Shown one piece after another: positions 36,701-46,863 of a stretch of 64,000 nucleotides of DNA (the stretch's first letter is position 1; each line of letters starts with the position of its first letter). The stretch covers positions 262,501-326,500 of the forward strand of contig NZ_CP119566.1 of the NCBI RefSeq assembly GCF_029277445.1, given 5' to 3'. The position numbers and the translations under genes were made by a program. The stretch comes from Pararhizobium qamdonense. GTDB lineage: Bacteria; Pseudomonadota; Alphaproteobacteria; Rhizobiales; Rhizobiaceae. Under the pieces are notes generated by a model. It was not told where the DNA came from and made no database searches. It saw nothing but the letters and a program-made list of their open reading frames with translations.

Positions 36701-38187
36701 TGCAAGGGATCGAGCTCACCCTCCAGGACGAGGCAGCCACGATCAAGCTTGGCGAGGATCTGGCACTGGCCCTGAAAGCCGGGGATTGCCTGGCGCTCTC
36801 GGGTGATCTTGGCGCCGGCAAATCCACCTTGGCCCGCGCCTTTCTGCGCGCCATGGCCGACGATGAGGCGCTCGAAGTTCCAAGCCCCACCTTCACGCTG
36901 GTGCAGACCTATGATCTGCGCATTCCGGTTTCGCATTTCGATCTCTATCGCCTCGCCGATGTTTCAGAGCTCGATGAGCTGGGTTTTGATGAGGCCCTGT
37001 CGGACGGTATCTGCCTGGTGGAATGGCCCGAAAATGCGCTGGCGGCATTGCCGAAATCACGGCTAACCGCCACGTTTTCACATCTCGGTGACGGACGTAC
37101 CGTCAGGATCACCGGCGAAGCCGCCGCCCTTAGCCGGATCGAACGCAGCCTTGCCATCCGCGCCTTTCTCAGGGAGCGCGGATATGGCCATGCCAAACGC
37201 CGGCATCTGAGCGGCGACGCGTCGGCGCGCGCCTATGAACGCATTCTCGTTGCGGGCGAGCCGGTCCGCATCCTGATGGACTCGGCACGCCATGCGCCAG
37301 GGCCCATTCTTCAGGAGGGCAAATATTACCAGCAGCTGGCGCATTTGGCCGAGGACGTTATCCCGTTCGTCGCCATCGACAGCGATATCCGGAATAAGGG
37401 ATTTTGCGCACCGGAGATCTATGAAAGTGATCTTGATGCCGGCATCCTGCTGATCGAAGACCTCGGCAGCGACGGTATTCTGGATACGGACGGGCGGCCG
37501 ATCGCTGAGCGTTACCTGGAAAGTGTGCGTGTCCTTGCCCATCTGCATGCGCAGCCCGTGACGCGGGACATATCGCTTGGAACCGTCACCCACCATATCC
37601 CTGATTTCGACCGCAGGGCGATGAAGATCGAGACCAGCTTGCTGCTCGACTGGTATCTGCCCTGGAAGCGCGGCGAAAAAGCATCTGACACCGAGCGCAC
37701 CGGCTATTTCGCCGTCTGGGACCAGCTGATCGATCTCATGGCGTCCTCGGAAAAGAAGCTGCTGCTTCGGGACTTCCATTCACCCAATATCATCTGGCGG
37801 GGCGAGCGTTCCGGCTTCGAGCGCATTGGCATTATTGATTTTCAGGATTCGATGATTGGGCCGACAGCCTATGACGTCGCCTCGATCACGCAGGATGCCC
37901 GCGTCACGATCGAACCGGATCTGCGCGACACAATGCTGTCGCTCTACTACGCGGAACGCAACGCGCTCGGCGCGTTCGACGAGACGCTGTTCCGGCGCGA
38001 CTGGCACCTGATGTCGGCGCAACGCAACTGCAAGCTTGTCGGCATTTGGGTCCGGCTGATGCAGCGCGACGGCAAGCCCTTCTATATGAAGCATATGCCG
38101 CGCACATTTTCCTATCTCGAGGTGGCGCTTCAACACGAAGCACTCGCACCCTTGCGCGATTGGTGCATAAAGGCTGGAATCCTTTAG
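36700..38187 (+). CDS. tsaE: TsaE fused to an AmgK-type aminoglycoside phosphotransferase-fold sugar kinase
   Basis: Two-domain protein of 495 residues. Residues 1-150 are TsaE, the ATPase of the tRNA t6A37-modifying complex: Walker A GDLGAGKST (34-42), SPTFTLVQTY, HFDLYRL and VEWPE. Residues about 155-495 are a choline/aminoglycoside kinase fold with LLRDFHSPNIIW as the catalytic loop and IGIIDFQD as the metal motif; closest in context to AmgK, the anomeric kinase for N-acetylmuramate. The next gene is MurU-like, the usual partner of AmgK, which supports that reading. Start overlaps the divL stop. Confidence 0.9.
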   Translation: MQGIELTLQDEAATIKLGEDLALALKAGDCLALSGDLGAGKSTLARAFLRAMADDEALEVPSPTFTLVQTYDLRIPVSHFDLYRLADVSELDELGFDEALSDGICLVEWPENALAALPKSRLTATFSHLGDGRTVRITGEAAALSRIERSLAIRAFLRERGYGHAKRRHLSGDASARAYERILVAGEPVRILMDSARHAPGPILQEGKYYQQLAHLAEDVIPFVAIDSDIRNKGFCAPEIYESDLDAGILLIEDLGSDGILDTDGRPIAERYLESVRVLAHLHAQPVTRDISLGTVTHHIPDFDRRAMKIETSLLLDWYLPWKRGEKASDTERTGYFAVWDQLIDLMASSEKKLLLRDFHSPNIIWRGERSGFERIGIIDFQDSMIGPTAYDVASITQDARVTIEPDLRDTMLSLYYAERNALGAFDETLFRRDWHLMSAQRNCKLVGIWVRLMQRDGKPFYMKHMPRTFSYLEVALQHEALAPLRDWCIKAGIL

Positions 38188-38228
38188 GCCGAATCAGCGG
38201 CCAAGGCTTCAGTGGAATCCGTGCTGCC

Positions 38229-38966
38229 ATGCCCATCATCGAAAATGCCATGGTGCTCGCTGCGGGACTTGGAACCCGTCTGCGCCCCATCACCGACACC
38301 ATGCCGAAACCGCTGGTTCCGATCGCGGGAAAGCCGATGATCGACTATGTGCTCGATCTCCTTGAGGCAGCAGGCGTGACCACCGCTGCGGTCAACGTCC
38401 ATCATTTCGCCGATCAGATGGAAGCGCATCTGGCCGATCGAAGCCGGCCAAGCATCGTGATTTCCGACGAACGCGCTACGCTGATGAATTCCGGTGGTGG
38501 CCTGGTCAAGGGATTGAAACTGCTACCGGAGGGTCCGGTCCTCGTCATGAATGCCGACCTGTTCTGGGTCGGCGAAAAGCCGGGTTCTCCGTCCAATCTT
38601 GACAGGCTCGCATCCTTCTTCGACCCCGGCACCATGGACATGGCGCTCTTGTGCGTGCGCAACGAAGACACGACCGGCCATAATGGCAAGCTGGATTTCT
38701 CGCTTGATCCGCAGGGACGGCTGTCGCGCTACAGGCACGGCATGGACAATCCCGTCGTCTATGCCGGCGCCATCGCCCTCCACAGCCGCCTTTTTGCGGA
38801 CGCGCCGGAGGATGCCTTCAACCTCAATATCTATTTCGATCGGGCAATCGCAAAGAACAGGCTCTTCGGCATTACCCTCGAAGGCCACTGGCTGACGGTT
38901 GGAACGCCGGAAGCAATTGACCAGGCCGAAGACGCTATCCAGCAGTTTTCAACAGGAGCCGGATGA
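38229..38966 (+). CDS. murU: MurU-like nucleotidyltransferase
   Basis: Sugar-1-phosphate nucleotidyltransferase of 245 residues. The activating motif is LAAGLGTRLRPITDTMPKPL, with GKPMIDYVLD, VMNADLFW (metal-binding Asp) and the late WLTVGTPE. In Pseudomonas, MurU makes UDP-N-acetylmuramate from the product of AmgK, recycling cell-wall sugar and bypassing fosfomycin-sensitive synthesis. The preceding gene carries the AmgK-type domain. The start at 38229 (MPIIENAMVLAAG) fits the family; the longer frame reaches into the fusion gene. A glucose-1-phosphate or mannose-1-phosphate substrate is the alternative. Confidence 0.85.
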   Translation: MPIIENAMVLAAGLGTRLRPITDTMPKPLVPIAGKPMIDYVLDLLEAAGVTTAAVNVHHFADQMEAHLADRSRPSIVISDERATLMNSGGGLVKGLKLLPEGPVLVMNADLFWVGEKPGSPSNLDRLASFFDPGTMDMALLCVRNEDTTGHNGKLDFSLDPQGRLSRYRHGMDNPVVYAGAIALHSRLFADAPEDAFNLNIYFDRAIAKNRLFGITLEGHWLTVGTPEAIDQAEDAIQQFSTGAG

Positions 38967-38967
38967 C

Positions 38968-41900
38968 GTGACGGACCCCGTCTCCAACGTCTTCACCATT
39001 CCACCCGGCCTTCCCTTCCTGAAGACGCTGGTGGAAAAGCTGTGTTCCGGCGATCTGGTCCCGGGTTTTCGCTATGACACGGCCGATCCACTGTCGCTGG
39101 CCGGCGTGACCATTTTCGTGCCGACGCGGCGCTCGGCCCGCGTGCTGCGCTCCGAACTGGTGGATTGCCTGGGCGGCCGCTCGGCCATCCTGCCGATGAT
39201 TCGGGCGCTGGGCGAAACCGATGATGACAGCGGCTTTTTTGACGCCGAAATCCCGGCGATCCTCGATCTCGCGCCGCCCTTGCCCAACATCGCCCGGCTG
39301 ATCGAGCTTGGCTGCCTTATCCTGGCCTGGCGAAACCAGCTGCCGAAGGCTGTGCTCGATGTGCATGCGGAGAGCCCGCTGATTGCTCCGGCAAGCCCCG
39401 CCGATGCGATCTGGCTGGCACGCAATCTTTCCGAGATCATCGACGCGATGGAAACGGAGGAGCTGGACTGGGACGCGCTCGACAAGCTCGATGATGCCGA
39501 CCATGCGCTCTGGTGGCAGCTGACGCTGGCCTTCCTGAAAATTGCCAGCACCTATTGGCCGGCACGGCTGGAGGAGCTGAAGCAATCCTCGCCCGCCCGT
39601 CACCGCAACGCCATTCTGGAAGCCGAGGCCCAACGCATTGCCAGCGGCAAGGTGACCGGCCCGATCATCATTGCCGGTTCCACCGGTTCCATTCCGGCAA
39701 CCGCCAAGCTGATCGCCACAGTCCAGAAACTGCCGAACGGCACGATCGTCCTGCCCGGTCTCGACCAGACGATGAGCGATGCCGAATGGATGATGATCGC
39801 CCCGGAAACGGCAATGCTGAGCGGCCGGCCGGACGCGTCAAGCCGCAGCCATCCGCAATACGGGTTCTTCCGCTTGCTGAAGCGCATGGACGTTTCCCGC
39901 CAGGATGTTGCGGTGCTCGGCGCCTCGCAGCCTGATCTGGATTACCGGGCAGAGCTGATGTCACACGCCCTTTTGCCGGTGCAGGCGACCAGCAGCTGGA
40001 CGGCCCTGCGCGGCGACGTCGATCCAATCCGCCTGACCGCCGCCTTTGCCGATGCGGCCCTGATCGAAACAGCCAATGAGCGTGAGGAGGCAACGGCCAT
40101 CGCGATCGCGCTTCGCCTCGCGCTGCATGATAACGACGAAAGCCAGGCGGCGCTGATCACGCCCGATCGAGACCTTGCCCGCCGGGTGGCGGCGGAACTG
40201 ATGCGTTTCGGCATCGAGGCCGACGATTCCGCCGGAACGCCGCTTTCGTCCACCGGACCGGGCAGCCTGACGCGCCTGCTGCTTGAGGCTTCGTTGCGGC
40301 CTGGCGATCCCGTGTCGATCGTGGCGCTGCTCAAACATCCACTCGCCCGTTTCGGCCTGTCCTCCGAGGTGATGAATGCGGCGGCCACGACGCTGGAGCT
40401 GATGGCGCTGCGCGGCGGCACCGGCAGCGCCGATATTTCCGAGCTTGAAGCCCTTCTCGACCAGACGCTGCAGCATGAAATCGGCAAGAAACACCTGCCG
40501 GAATGGCGCGGCCAGATCGACGATGGTGCGATCGAGCAGGCCCGCGATCTCGCCCGGCGTATTGCTGCGGCAGCCGAGCCTCTGGCGGGCACCCTGGTGC
40601 GCCACCACCGAAGCGGCCGGGGGCTGACCGCAGCCCTGCCGCTGTCGCAATGGGCGGAGAAGACCGGAACTGCGCTGGAGGCGGTTGCTATCGACGAGCA
40701 CGGCAGCCTCGCCGGTCTGTGGTCTGATGAAGCCGGCGAAGCATTGGCGACGCAGCTGCGTTCGGTCATCGATACCGAAGGTCAGCTGACGGCGGACGGG
40801 CCACAATGGAGCGATATTGTCGAAGCCTTGTCCGCAAGCGAATCGATCAAGCCGCGCTCGATGCGGCATCCGCGCGTGTTCATTTTCGGCGCGCTCGAAT
40901 CGCGCCTGCAAAGCGTCGATCTCGTCGTTCTCGGCGGCATGAACGAGGGCACCTGGCCTGGCCAGACGGCGAACGATCCCTTCCTGTCGCGAACGATGAA
41001 GACGACGATGGGGCTTGAGCCGCCGGAGCGGCGCATCGGCCAGCTCGCCCATGATTTTCAAATGGCGTGCGGCACGCGCAAACTCATCTTGACCCGCGCC
41101 ATGCGCAAGGGCGCAACCCCAACGGTTGCTTCCCGCTGGCTACAGCGGCTTTTGGCCGTCGGCGGCAAGCCCTTTGCGGCGGCTTTGCGGGATAACGGGC
41201 GCGATTATCAGCAATGGGCGGGTATGCTGGATCAGGGCGTCACCCAGTCGCTGGCCAAGAGGCCGGAACCGAAGCCATCGGCGGAACATCAGCCGCGCAG
41301 CTATTCGTTTAGCGAAGTGAGCCGGCTACGGCGCGACCCCTATGCCGTCTACGCGCGGCGTATCCTGCGCTTGCAGCCGATCGATCCCTTCAACCGCGAT
41401 CCCGGCGCTGCCGAGCGCGGCACGCTGTATCACAAGATTGTCGAGCGTTTTGTGCGCGCCGGGCTGGACGCGGCCTCGCCGCAGGCACAGGCGGAAATGA
41501 GCCGGATTCTCAACGAGGCGTTTGATGAACAAGCCCTGCCTGCCCATATCGATATCGTCTGGCGACCGCGCTTTGCTGCAGTCGGCAAGGCCTTTATCAA
41601 TTGGGAAATGAGCCGAAAGGGCGATATCCGCCAGAGCTTTACCGAACTTTACGCATCCATGGAGCTTGGGGTTTCCGGCATCAAGCTGACCGGCATTGCC
41701 GACCGGATCGATATTCTCGGCAACGGAAGCGCCGTGATCGTCGATTACAAGACGGGATCGAACCCTTCGATCAACGAGGCTCGCGCGCTGCTCGATCCGC
41801 AGCTGGCATTGGAGGCGGCGGCACTCAAGGCCGGGGCTTTCCAGAAAGCGGGGACAAGACAGCCGCAGTCGCTCGTCTATGTGCGGTTGAAACCCGGCGA

Positions 41901-42159
41901 ACGCTTTGCCGTGCAGGAGGTCAACAATGAGCTGGCCAAGGCGCGCGCCAATGTCGAGACCAAGTCGGCTGAACAATTGGCCGAGGATTCGTTGAAAGAG
42001 CTGACGGGACTTCTCGCTGCCCTGATGAGCGGCAAATACGGTTTTGCCTCGCGACTGATCGTGCAGAAGGAACGCGATTACGGCGGCGAATATGACCATC
42101 TGGCCCGCGTTGCGGAATGGGCGACGGCCGAAGGCGAGGATGACGTCCATGAAGGATGA
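38968..42159 (+). CDS. addB: double-strand break repair protein AddB
   Basis: Nuclease/inactivated-helicase subunit of AddAB, which processes double-strand breaks for recombination. 1063 residues from a GTG start at 38968, after AGGAGCC and one base past the murU stop. The N-terminal part begins the UvrD-like fold (TIFVPTRRSARVLRSEL), and the C-terminal RecB-type nuclease domain has GTLYHKIVERF and VIVDYKTGSNPS (D-x-K). The four Cys that hold an iron-sulfur cluster in Bacillus AddB are not seen around the nuclease domain. It overlaps addA by 11 bases. Confidence 0.95.
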   Translation: MTDPVSNVFTIPPGLPFLKTLVEKLCSGDLVPGFRYDTADPLSLAGVTIFVPTRRSARVLRSELVDCLGGRSAILPMIRALGETDDDSGFFDAEIPAILDLAPPLPNIARLIELGCLILAWRNQLPKAVLDVHAESPLIAPASPADAIWLARNLSEIIDAMETEELDWDALDKLDDADHALWWQLTLAFLKIASTYWPARLEELKQSSPARHRNAILEAEAQRIASGKVTGPIIIAGSTGSIPATAKLIATVQKLPNGTIVLPGLDQTMSDAEWMMIAPETAMLSGRPDASSRSHPQYGFFRLLKRMDVSRQDVAVLGASQPDLDYRAELMSHALLPVQATSSWTALRGDVDPIRLTAAFADAALIETANEREEATAIAIALRLALHDNDESQAALITPDRDLARRVAAELMRFGIEADDSAGTPLSSTGPGSLTRLLLEASLRPGDPVSIVALLKHPLARFGLSSEVMNAAATTLELMALRGGTGSADISELEALLDQTLQHEIGKKHLPEWRGQIDDGAIEQARDLARRIAAAAEPLAGTLVRHHRSGRGLTAALPLSQWAEKTGTALEAVAIDEHGSLAGLWSDEAGEALATQLRSVIDTEGQLTADGPQWSDIVEALSASESIKPRSMRHPRVFIFGALESRLQSVDLVVLGGMNEGTWPGQTANDPFLSRTMKTTMGLEPPERRIGQLAHDFQMACGTRKLILTRAMRKGATPTVASRWLQRLLAVGGKPFAAALRDNGRDYQQWAGMLDQGVTQSLAKRPEPKPSAEHQPRSYSFSEVSRLRRDPYAVYARRILRLQPIDPFNRDPGAAERGTLYHKIVERFVRAGLDAASPQAQAEMSRILNEAFDEQALPAHIDIVWRPRFAAVGKAFINWEMSRKGDIRQSFTELYASMELGVSGIKLTGIADRIDILGNGSAVIVDYKTGSNPSINEARALLDPQLALEAAALKAGAFQKAGTRQPQSLVYVRLKPGERFAVQEVNNELAKARANVETKSAEQLAEDSLKELTGLLAALMSGKYGFASRLIVQKERDYGGEYDHLARVAEWATAEGEDDVHEG

Positions 42160-45100
42160 CGATTTCGGCCCGCTGGAGCCGACGCCGCAGGCCTGGCTGG
42201 ATTGGACCTCGGCCAAACAGGCGCTTGCCTCCGACCCCGCCCGCTCCGCCTGGGTTTCCGCCAATGCCGGCTCCGGCAAGACGCATGTGCTGACCCAGCG
42301 CGTTATCCGGCTTCTGTTGTCCGGATGCCGGCCCTCGGCGATCCTGTGCCTTACCTATACGAAGGCGGCAGCATCGGAAATGTCCAACCGCGTGTTCGAG
42401 CGGCTGGCCGAATGGGTGACGCTGGACGACGACGCCCTGGATGCCCGGATCGCCGCGATCGAGGGCGAGAGGCCGGATCTTTTAAAGCGCCAGGAGGCCC
42501 GCCGGCTGTTTGCGCGCGCACTGGAAACGCCCGGCGGCTTGAAGATCCAGACGATCCACGCCTTCTGCGAGGCGCTCCTGCATCAATTTCCGCTGGAGGC
42601 CAATGTCGCCGGTCATTTCTCGGTGCTGGACGACCGGGCCTCGGCCACGCTTCTGGCCGATGCCCGGCGCGCATTGCTGACGGCCACTGCAAGCGAGGAT
42701 GACCGCGAACTGACCGAGGCCTTTGCGACGGTGCTCGACCTTGCCGACGATACCGGCCTTGAAAAACTGCTCTCGGCCATCGTTGCCCAGCGCACGCCGA
42801 TCCAGGTATTTCTCGATGACGCTGCCAACAAGGGGGGCATCGATCCAGCGCTTCGCCTGGCCCTGAGGCTCGGGCCAGATGAGACCGCACACACGGCGTT
42901 AGCCGGATTCTGGCCTTTGAAGGGTTTGAACGGAGTAGCACTCGAACGCTATATCAGCATGGCGCTTTCGGCCGGAGGGGCCAAGGTTACGGATTTTGCC
43001 GATGGCCTGCGCGCAGTGTCCAAGCTCACAGACCCGCTGCAGCGCTACACAGCACTGAACGGGCTGTTCTTCACCCAAGCGGGCAAGCCGAAAGCCGATT
43101 CGGCCTTTCTCTCCAAGGGCATGCGCGACAAGGCGCCGGACCTGGAAGATATGGTCAACGCGGCCCGCGATCATATTACCACCGCCACCGACCGGCTCAA
43201 CCTGATATCGATGTTCGAGGCCACCAAGGCAGCCCTGGTGCTCGCCGACCGGTTGAATAGCGACTATGAGGACATCAAGAAAAGCCGCAGCCAGCTGGAT
43301 TTCGACGATTTGATCAACCGCACCGCAACGCTCCTTTCGCGGGGCGATGTCAGCCGCTGGGTTCACTACAAGCTCGACCAGGGCATCGATCATATTCTTG
43401 TCGATGAGGCGCAGGACACCAGCCCGGTGCAATGGACGATCATCCAGTCGCTGGCCGAGGATTTCTTCTCCGGCGAAACGGCGCGCGGCGGCAACCGGAC
43501 GATGTTTGCCGTCGGCGACGAGAAACAGTCGATCTATTCGTTTCAGGGCGCCCGGCCCGAGCGCTTTTCCAACGAGAGCATTGAGACCGCGAGGCGGGTT
43601 CGCTATGGCGGCAAGGCCTTTAGTCCGATCCGGCTGCAGCTCTCCTTCCGCTCCACCGAGGATGTGCTTTCGGCCGTCGATACCGTGTTCGAAAATCCGC
43701 TTCATGCGCGTGGCCTTAGCGCCCGCAATGACGCCGTGGTGCACGCATCCAACCGCATCGGCCATCCCGGTGTCGTGGAGGTCTGGGATGCGATTGTGCC
43801 GGCCGACAGCATCCAGGAAGACGACTGGACGGCAGCCTTTGACGCAACGCCGGAAGATGCACCCGCCAATATCCTGGCGCAGCGCATTGCCGCCACGCTC
43901 GCCCATTGGATCGGCCACGAAACGGTGATCGAAAAGGGCGTCAAGCGGCCGATGCAGCCGGGCGACGTCATCGTGCTCGTGCGCAAGCGCGACGCTTTCG
44001 TCAACGCGCTGACCCGGGCCCTGAAGACACGGCAGAACATTCCCGTTGCCGGTGCCGACCGGCTGGTTTTGACCAACCATATCGCCGTTCAAGACCTGAT
44101 GGCGCTTGGCCGCTTCGTGCTGTTGCCACCGGACGACCTGTCGCTGGCGGCAGTGTTGAAGAGCCCGCTGTTCAATCTGGGCGAAGACGATATCGCCGCA
44201 TTGGCGGTGGGCCGGCCGCCCTCCGTCAGCGTCTGGAATAAGCTTCTGGATTCCGGCGCGGACGAGACCAGCCGTTATCATCCCGTCCTGCGCAAGCTGC
44301 AGCGCTACAGATCGCTGTCGCGCACCCTGCCCGTGCATGATTTCTACGCGCAGATTCTCGGCCAGGATGGTGGACGCGCCGCCTATCTCGGACGGCTCGG
44401 CACCGAGGTCAGCGATATCCTCGACGAATTCCTGACCTTTGCGCTCGACCATGAAAAGAACGGCCTGCCCGGCCTGCAGGCCTTTATTTCCGGGCTGGAA
44501 ATGGAAGCGCCGACGGTCAAGCGCGAACAGGACAAGGAACGCAACGAGGTCCGCATCATGACGGTCCATGCCGCCAAGGGACTGGAAGCGCCCGTGGTCT
44601 TCCTTGTCGATGGCGGTGGCAAGGCGTTCAATTCCCAACACGTGTCAGGCCTGCGCATGATCAAGCAGGACGACCACCAGGGCGCCATGGCCCTGCCCGT
44701 CTGGCGTCCGCCGGGCGCTGCATCGAACCTGCTGGTGGATGCGGATACGGACCGCTTGAAGACGGCGGCCGAAGAAGAATACCGGCGGCTGCTTTATGTC
44801 GGGATGACGCGGGCCGCCGACCGGCTGATCGTCTGCGGCTATCAGGGCAAGCGCGCCAATCCGGAAAGCTGGCATGCCATGGTCACGGCCAGCCTTTCGG
44901 CCGATGAACGCGGGCGCAGTGCGCCGATGACGTTTTCGGCCGGCGGCCAGGAATGGACCGGCTATCGCTGGCAGGTTTCCACGTCCGGCCGCGAGCTTCA
45001 GACGCTCGAACAGGACATGCAGCCTGACGAGCTTCAACGCGGCAGCCTGCCACCGGCGCTCCTGCAACCGCTGCCGCCGCAAAAGCATCTGCCACGGCCG

Positions 45101-45715
45101 CTCAGCCCTTCCGGCGCGGGCGCGGTGATCGATGAGGACGAGAACGGAGCCATGACAGGTTCCGCCCTGTTCTCGCAAAAGCCCAGCGCCGATACGTCCC
45201 TGCTGCGCGGCGCGATCCTGCACCGGTTTCTGCAAATACTGCCATCGATCGCACTGGGCGAACGCCGGGCTGCGGCCGAGCGTTATCTGCTTCGTTTCGT
45301 TCCACGCTGGCCGATCGCCCAACGGCAGGCGTTGACCGAATCAGTCCTGAAGGTGATCGAGCATCCGGAACTCTCAACGCTGTTTTCCGACGGCAGCCGG
45401 GCGGAAGTGTCCGTCATGGGGACGCTCAAGCTGGGGCCTAAGGACTTTGCGGTCTCTGGCCGGATCGACCGGCTGGCCGTCTCGGAAAAAACCGTCCTTA
45501 TTGCCGATTTCAAGACCAACCGCGAAATCCCTCCCTCTGCAGAGGCGGTTCCCTTTGTCTACAGGGCGCAGCTCGCTATCTACCGCGCGCTGCTGCAGCC
45601 GCTTTATCCGGATCACACCATCCAATGTGTCCTGATCTATACCGGCGGCCCTACCGTGCTCACCCTGCCGGCGGCGATGCTGGACGCAAGCCTTGTGGAG
45701 CTCGCGACAAAGTGA
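42149..45715 (+). CDS. addA: double-strand break repair helicase AddA
   Basis: UvrD-like helicase and nuclease subunit of AddAB. Motif I NAGSGKTHVLTQR is near residue 40, then DEAQDTSPVQW (II), GDEKQSIYSFQGA (III), MTVHAAKGLE (V) and RLLYVGMTRAADRL (VI), ending with a RecB-type nuclease domain (LIADFKTNRE). 1188 residues. The ATG at 42149 has GAGG nine bases upstream, inside the end of addB; the more distant starts lack a usable site. Coupled translation with addB fits a 1:1 complex. Confidence 0.96.
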   Translation: MKDDDFGPLEPTPQAWLDWTSAKQALASDPARSAWVSANAGSGKTHVLTQRVIRLLLSGCRPSAILCLTYTKAAASEMSNRVFERLAEWVTLDDDALDARIAAIEGERPDLLKRQEARRLFARALETPGGLKIQTIHAFCEALLHQFPLEANVAGHFSVLDDRASATLLADARRALLTATASEDDRELTEAFATVLDLADDTGLEKLLSAIVAQRTPIQVFLDDAANKGGIDPALRLALRLGPDETAHTALAGFWPLKGLNGVALERYISMALSAGGAKVTDFADGLRAVSKLTDPLQRYTALNGLFFTQAGKPKADSAFLSKGMRDKAPDLEDMVNAARDHITTATDRLNLISMFEATKAALVLADRLNSDYEDIKKSRSQLDFDDLINRTATLLSRGDVSRWVHYKLDQGIDHILVDEAQDTSPVQWTIIQSLAEDFFSGETARGGNRTMFAVGDEKQSIYSFQGARPERFSNESIETARRVRYGGKAFSPIRLQLSFRSTEDVLSAVDTVFENPLHARGLSARNDAVVHASNRIGHPGVVEVWDAIVPADSIQEDDWTAAFDATPEDAPANILAQRIAATLAHWIGHETVIEKGVKRPMQPGDVIVLVRKRDAFVNALTRALKTRQNIPVAGADRLVLTNHIAVQDLMALGRFVLLPPDDLSLAAVLKSPLFNLGEDDIAALAVGRPPSVSVWNKLLDSGADETSRYHPVLRKLQRYRSLSRTLPVHDFYAQILGQDGGRAAYLGRLGTEVSDILDEFLTFALDHEKNGLPGLQAFISGLEMEAPTVKREQDKERNEVRIMTVHAAKGLEAPVVFLVDGGGKAFNSQHVSGLRMIKQDDHQGAMALPVWRPPGAASNLLVDADTDRLKTAAEEEYRRLLYVGMTRAADRLIVCGYQGKRANPESWHAMVTASLSADERGRSAPMTFSAGGQEWTGYRWQVSTSGRELQTLEQDMQPDELQRGSLPPALLQPLPPQKHLPRPLSPSGAGAVIDEDENGAMTGSALFSQKPSADTSLLRGAILHRFLQILPSIALGERRAAAERYLLRFVPRWPIAQRQALTESVLKVIEHPELSTLFSDGSRAEVSVMGTLKLGPKDFAVSGRIDRLAVSEKTVLIADFKTNREIPPSAEAVPFVYRAQLAIYRALLQPLYPDHTIQCVLIYTGGPTVLTLPAAMLDASLVELATK

Positions 45716-45805
45716 GATAGGAATGGGATTGAAAAGCTGACGCTCAACCATCACATGATGGACAACCGTTCGAAGAACGCCGATTTCGAAACCAAGGAGC
45801 AGCCT

Positions 45806-46129
45806 ATGGCTACCGTAAAAGTCGATACTTCCAATTTTCAGGACGAAGTCCTGAACTCCGTCGAGCCTGTCATCGTGGATTTCTGGGCCGAATGGTGTGG
45901 CCCGTGCAAGATGATCGCTCCGAGCCTGGAAGAAATTTCCGTTGAAATGGCCGGCAAGGTCAAGGTTGCCAAGGTCAACATCGACGAGAACCCGGAAATC
46001 GCCGCCCAGTATGGCGTGCGTTCCATTCCGACCCTCGCCATGTTCAAGGCCGGCGAAGTTGCCGACATCAAGGTCGGTGCCGCACCGAAGACAGCCCTGA
46101 CCTCCTGGATTTCCAACGCTGCTGCGTAA
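45806..46129 (+). CDS. trxA: thioredoxin
   Basis: Cytoplasmic disulfide reductase of 107 residues with the WCGPCK active site, the buried Asp in VIVDFWAEW and the cis-Pro in SIPTLAMF. The start at 45806 (MATVKVD) follows AAGGAG; the longer frame to 45755 has no thioredoxin features. It lies 90 bases after addA, so may have its own promoter. A strong bidirectional terminator follows, shared with the converging GNAT gene. Confidence 0.97.
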   Translation: MATVKVDTSNFQDEVLNSVEPVIVDFWAEWCGPCKMIAPSLEEISVEMAGKVKVAKVNIDENPEIAAQYGVRSIPTLAMFKAGEVADIKVGAAPKTALTSWISNAAA

Positions 46130-46148
46130 GTGAATTCCAGATGGAATC

Positions 46149-46176
46149 AAAAAAGCCCGGGAGACCGGGCTTTTCT
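46149..46176. terminator. bidirectional terminator between trxA and the GNAT gene
   Basis: Stem AAAAGCCCGG/CCGGGCTTTT (46151-46160 with 46165-46174) with a 4-base loop. A runs on one side and T runs on the other serve both converging genes. Confidence 0.93.
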
Positions 46177-46189
46177 CGTTTCTGCAGGC

Positions 46190-46840
46190 TCATTTCCCGC
46201 TTTGGGCTTTCTCCAGCAAGGGCACATGCGGAGCGGCGGTTTTCGGCAAAAGGCCGATCAGACGCGGATCGTCATGGATCTCGACCATGAGCTTATAGGG
46301 CTTGAAGCCCAGGTGCTGATAAAAGCCGAGCGCTGAGGGGTGATCGAAAGTGCAGGTGTGCAGCCAGAACCGCTTGATCGGATGGGCAAAGGCCCTGGCG
46401 ATCGCCTGGTTCATCAGGAAACGGCCCGTACCCTTGCCGATCGCTTCCTTGACGATGCCGAAATAGACGACCTCGCATTCGCCGGCGGTGCGGAAATCCA
46501 GTTCGAGCAGGCCGATATCACGCTCACCGTCGCGCAGTGCGTAGGTTTCCATTAAAGGACTGGCGAGAATGCCGCGCACCTCGTCATCGCCGACGCCCAG
46601 CATCGATCCCCATAGCCAGTCCTCACCGACATCGCGAAACAGTCGCCGGTAGATATCGAGGTTCTGCGGACCGAGCCGCACCAGCGTCAGAGGCCGCTCG
46701 GCTGCGTTGGCCGCGCCTGTTGGCCGCTCCCGCATTTCCAGAAATGTCACCACATTGGCGACCTTGCCAGCCGGGACAGGGGAATAGCCATCTGGCAGTT
46801 CGGGATGATCGTCTTGCATTGATTTTCTCTGTTCAGACAT
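46190..46840 (-). CDS. GNAT family N-acetyltransferase
   Basis: Acetyltransferase of 216 residues; substrate unknown. The acetyl-CoA motif is IGKGTGRFLMNQAIARAF, followed by LHTCTFDHPSALGFYQHLGF, a classic GNAT pair. The N-terminal 40 residues are probably flexible. The first Met is at 46840; a second at residue 8 is an alternative start. It is the last gene of the minus-strand trpF-trpB-trpA-accD-folC run, 23 bases after folC. Confidence 0.88.
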   Translation of the reverse strand: MSEQRKSMQDDHPELPDGYSPVPAGKVANVVTFLEMRERPTGAANAAERPLTLVRLGPQNLDIYRRLFRDVGEDWLWGSMLGVGDDEVRGILASPLMETYALRDGERDIGLLELDFRTAGECEVVYFGIVKEAIGKGTGRFLMNQAIARAFAHPIKRFWLHTCTFDHPSALGFYQHLGFKPYKLMVEIHDDPRLIGLLPKTAAPHVPLLEKAQSGK

Positions 46841-46863
46841 ATGAATGGGGCGCTGCAGCGCCG

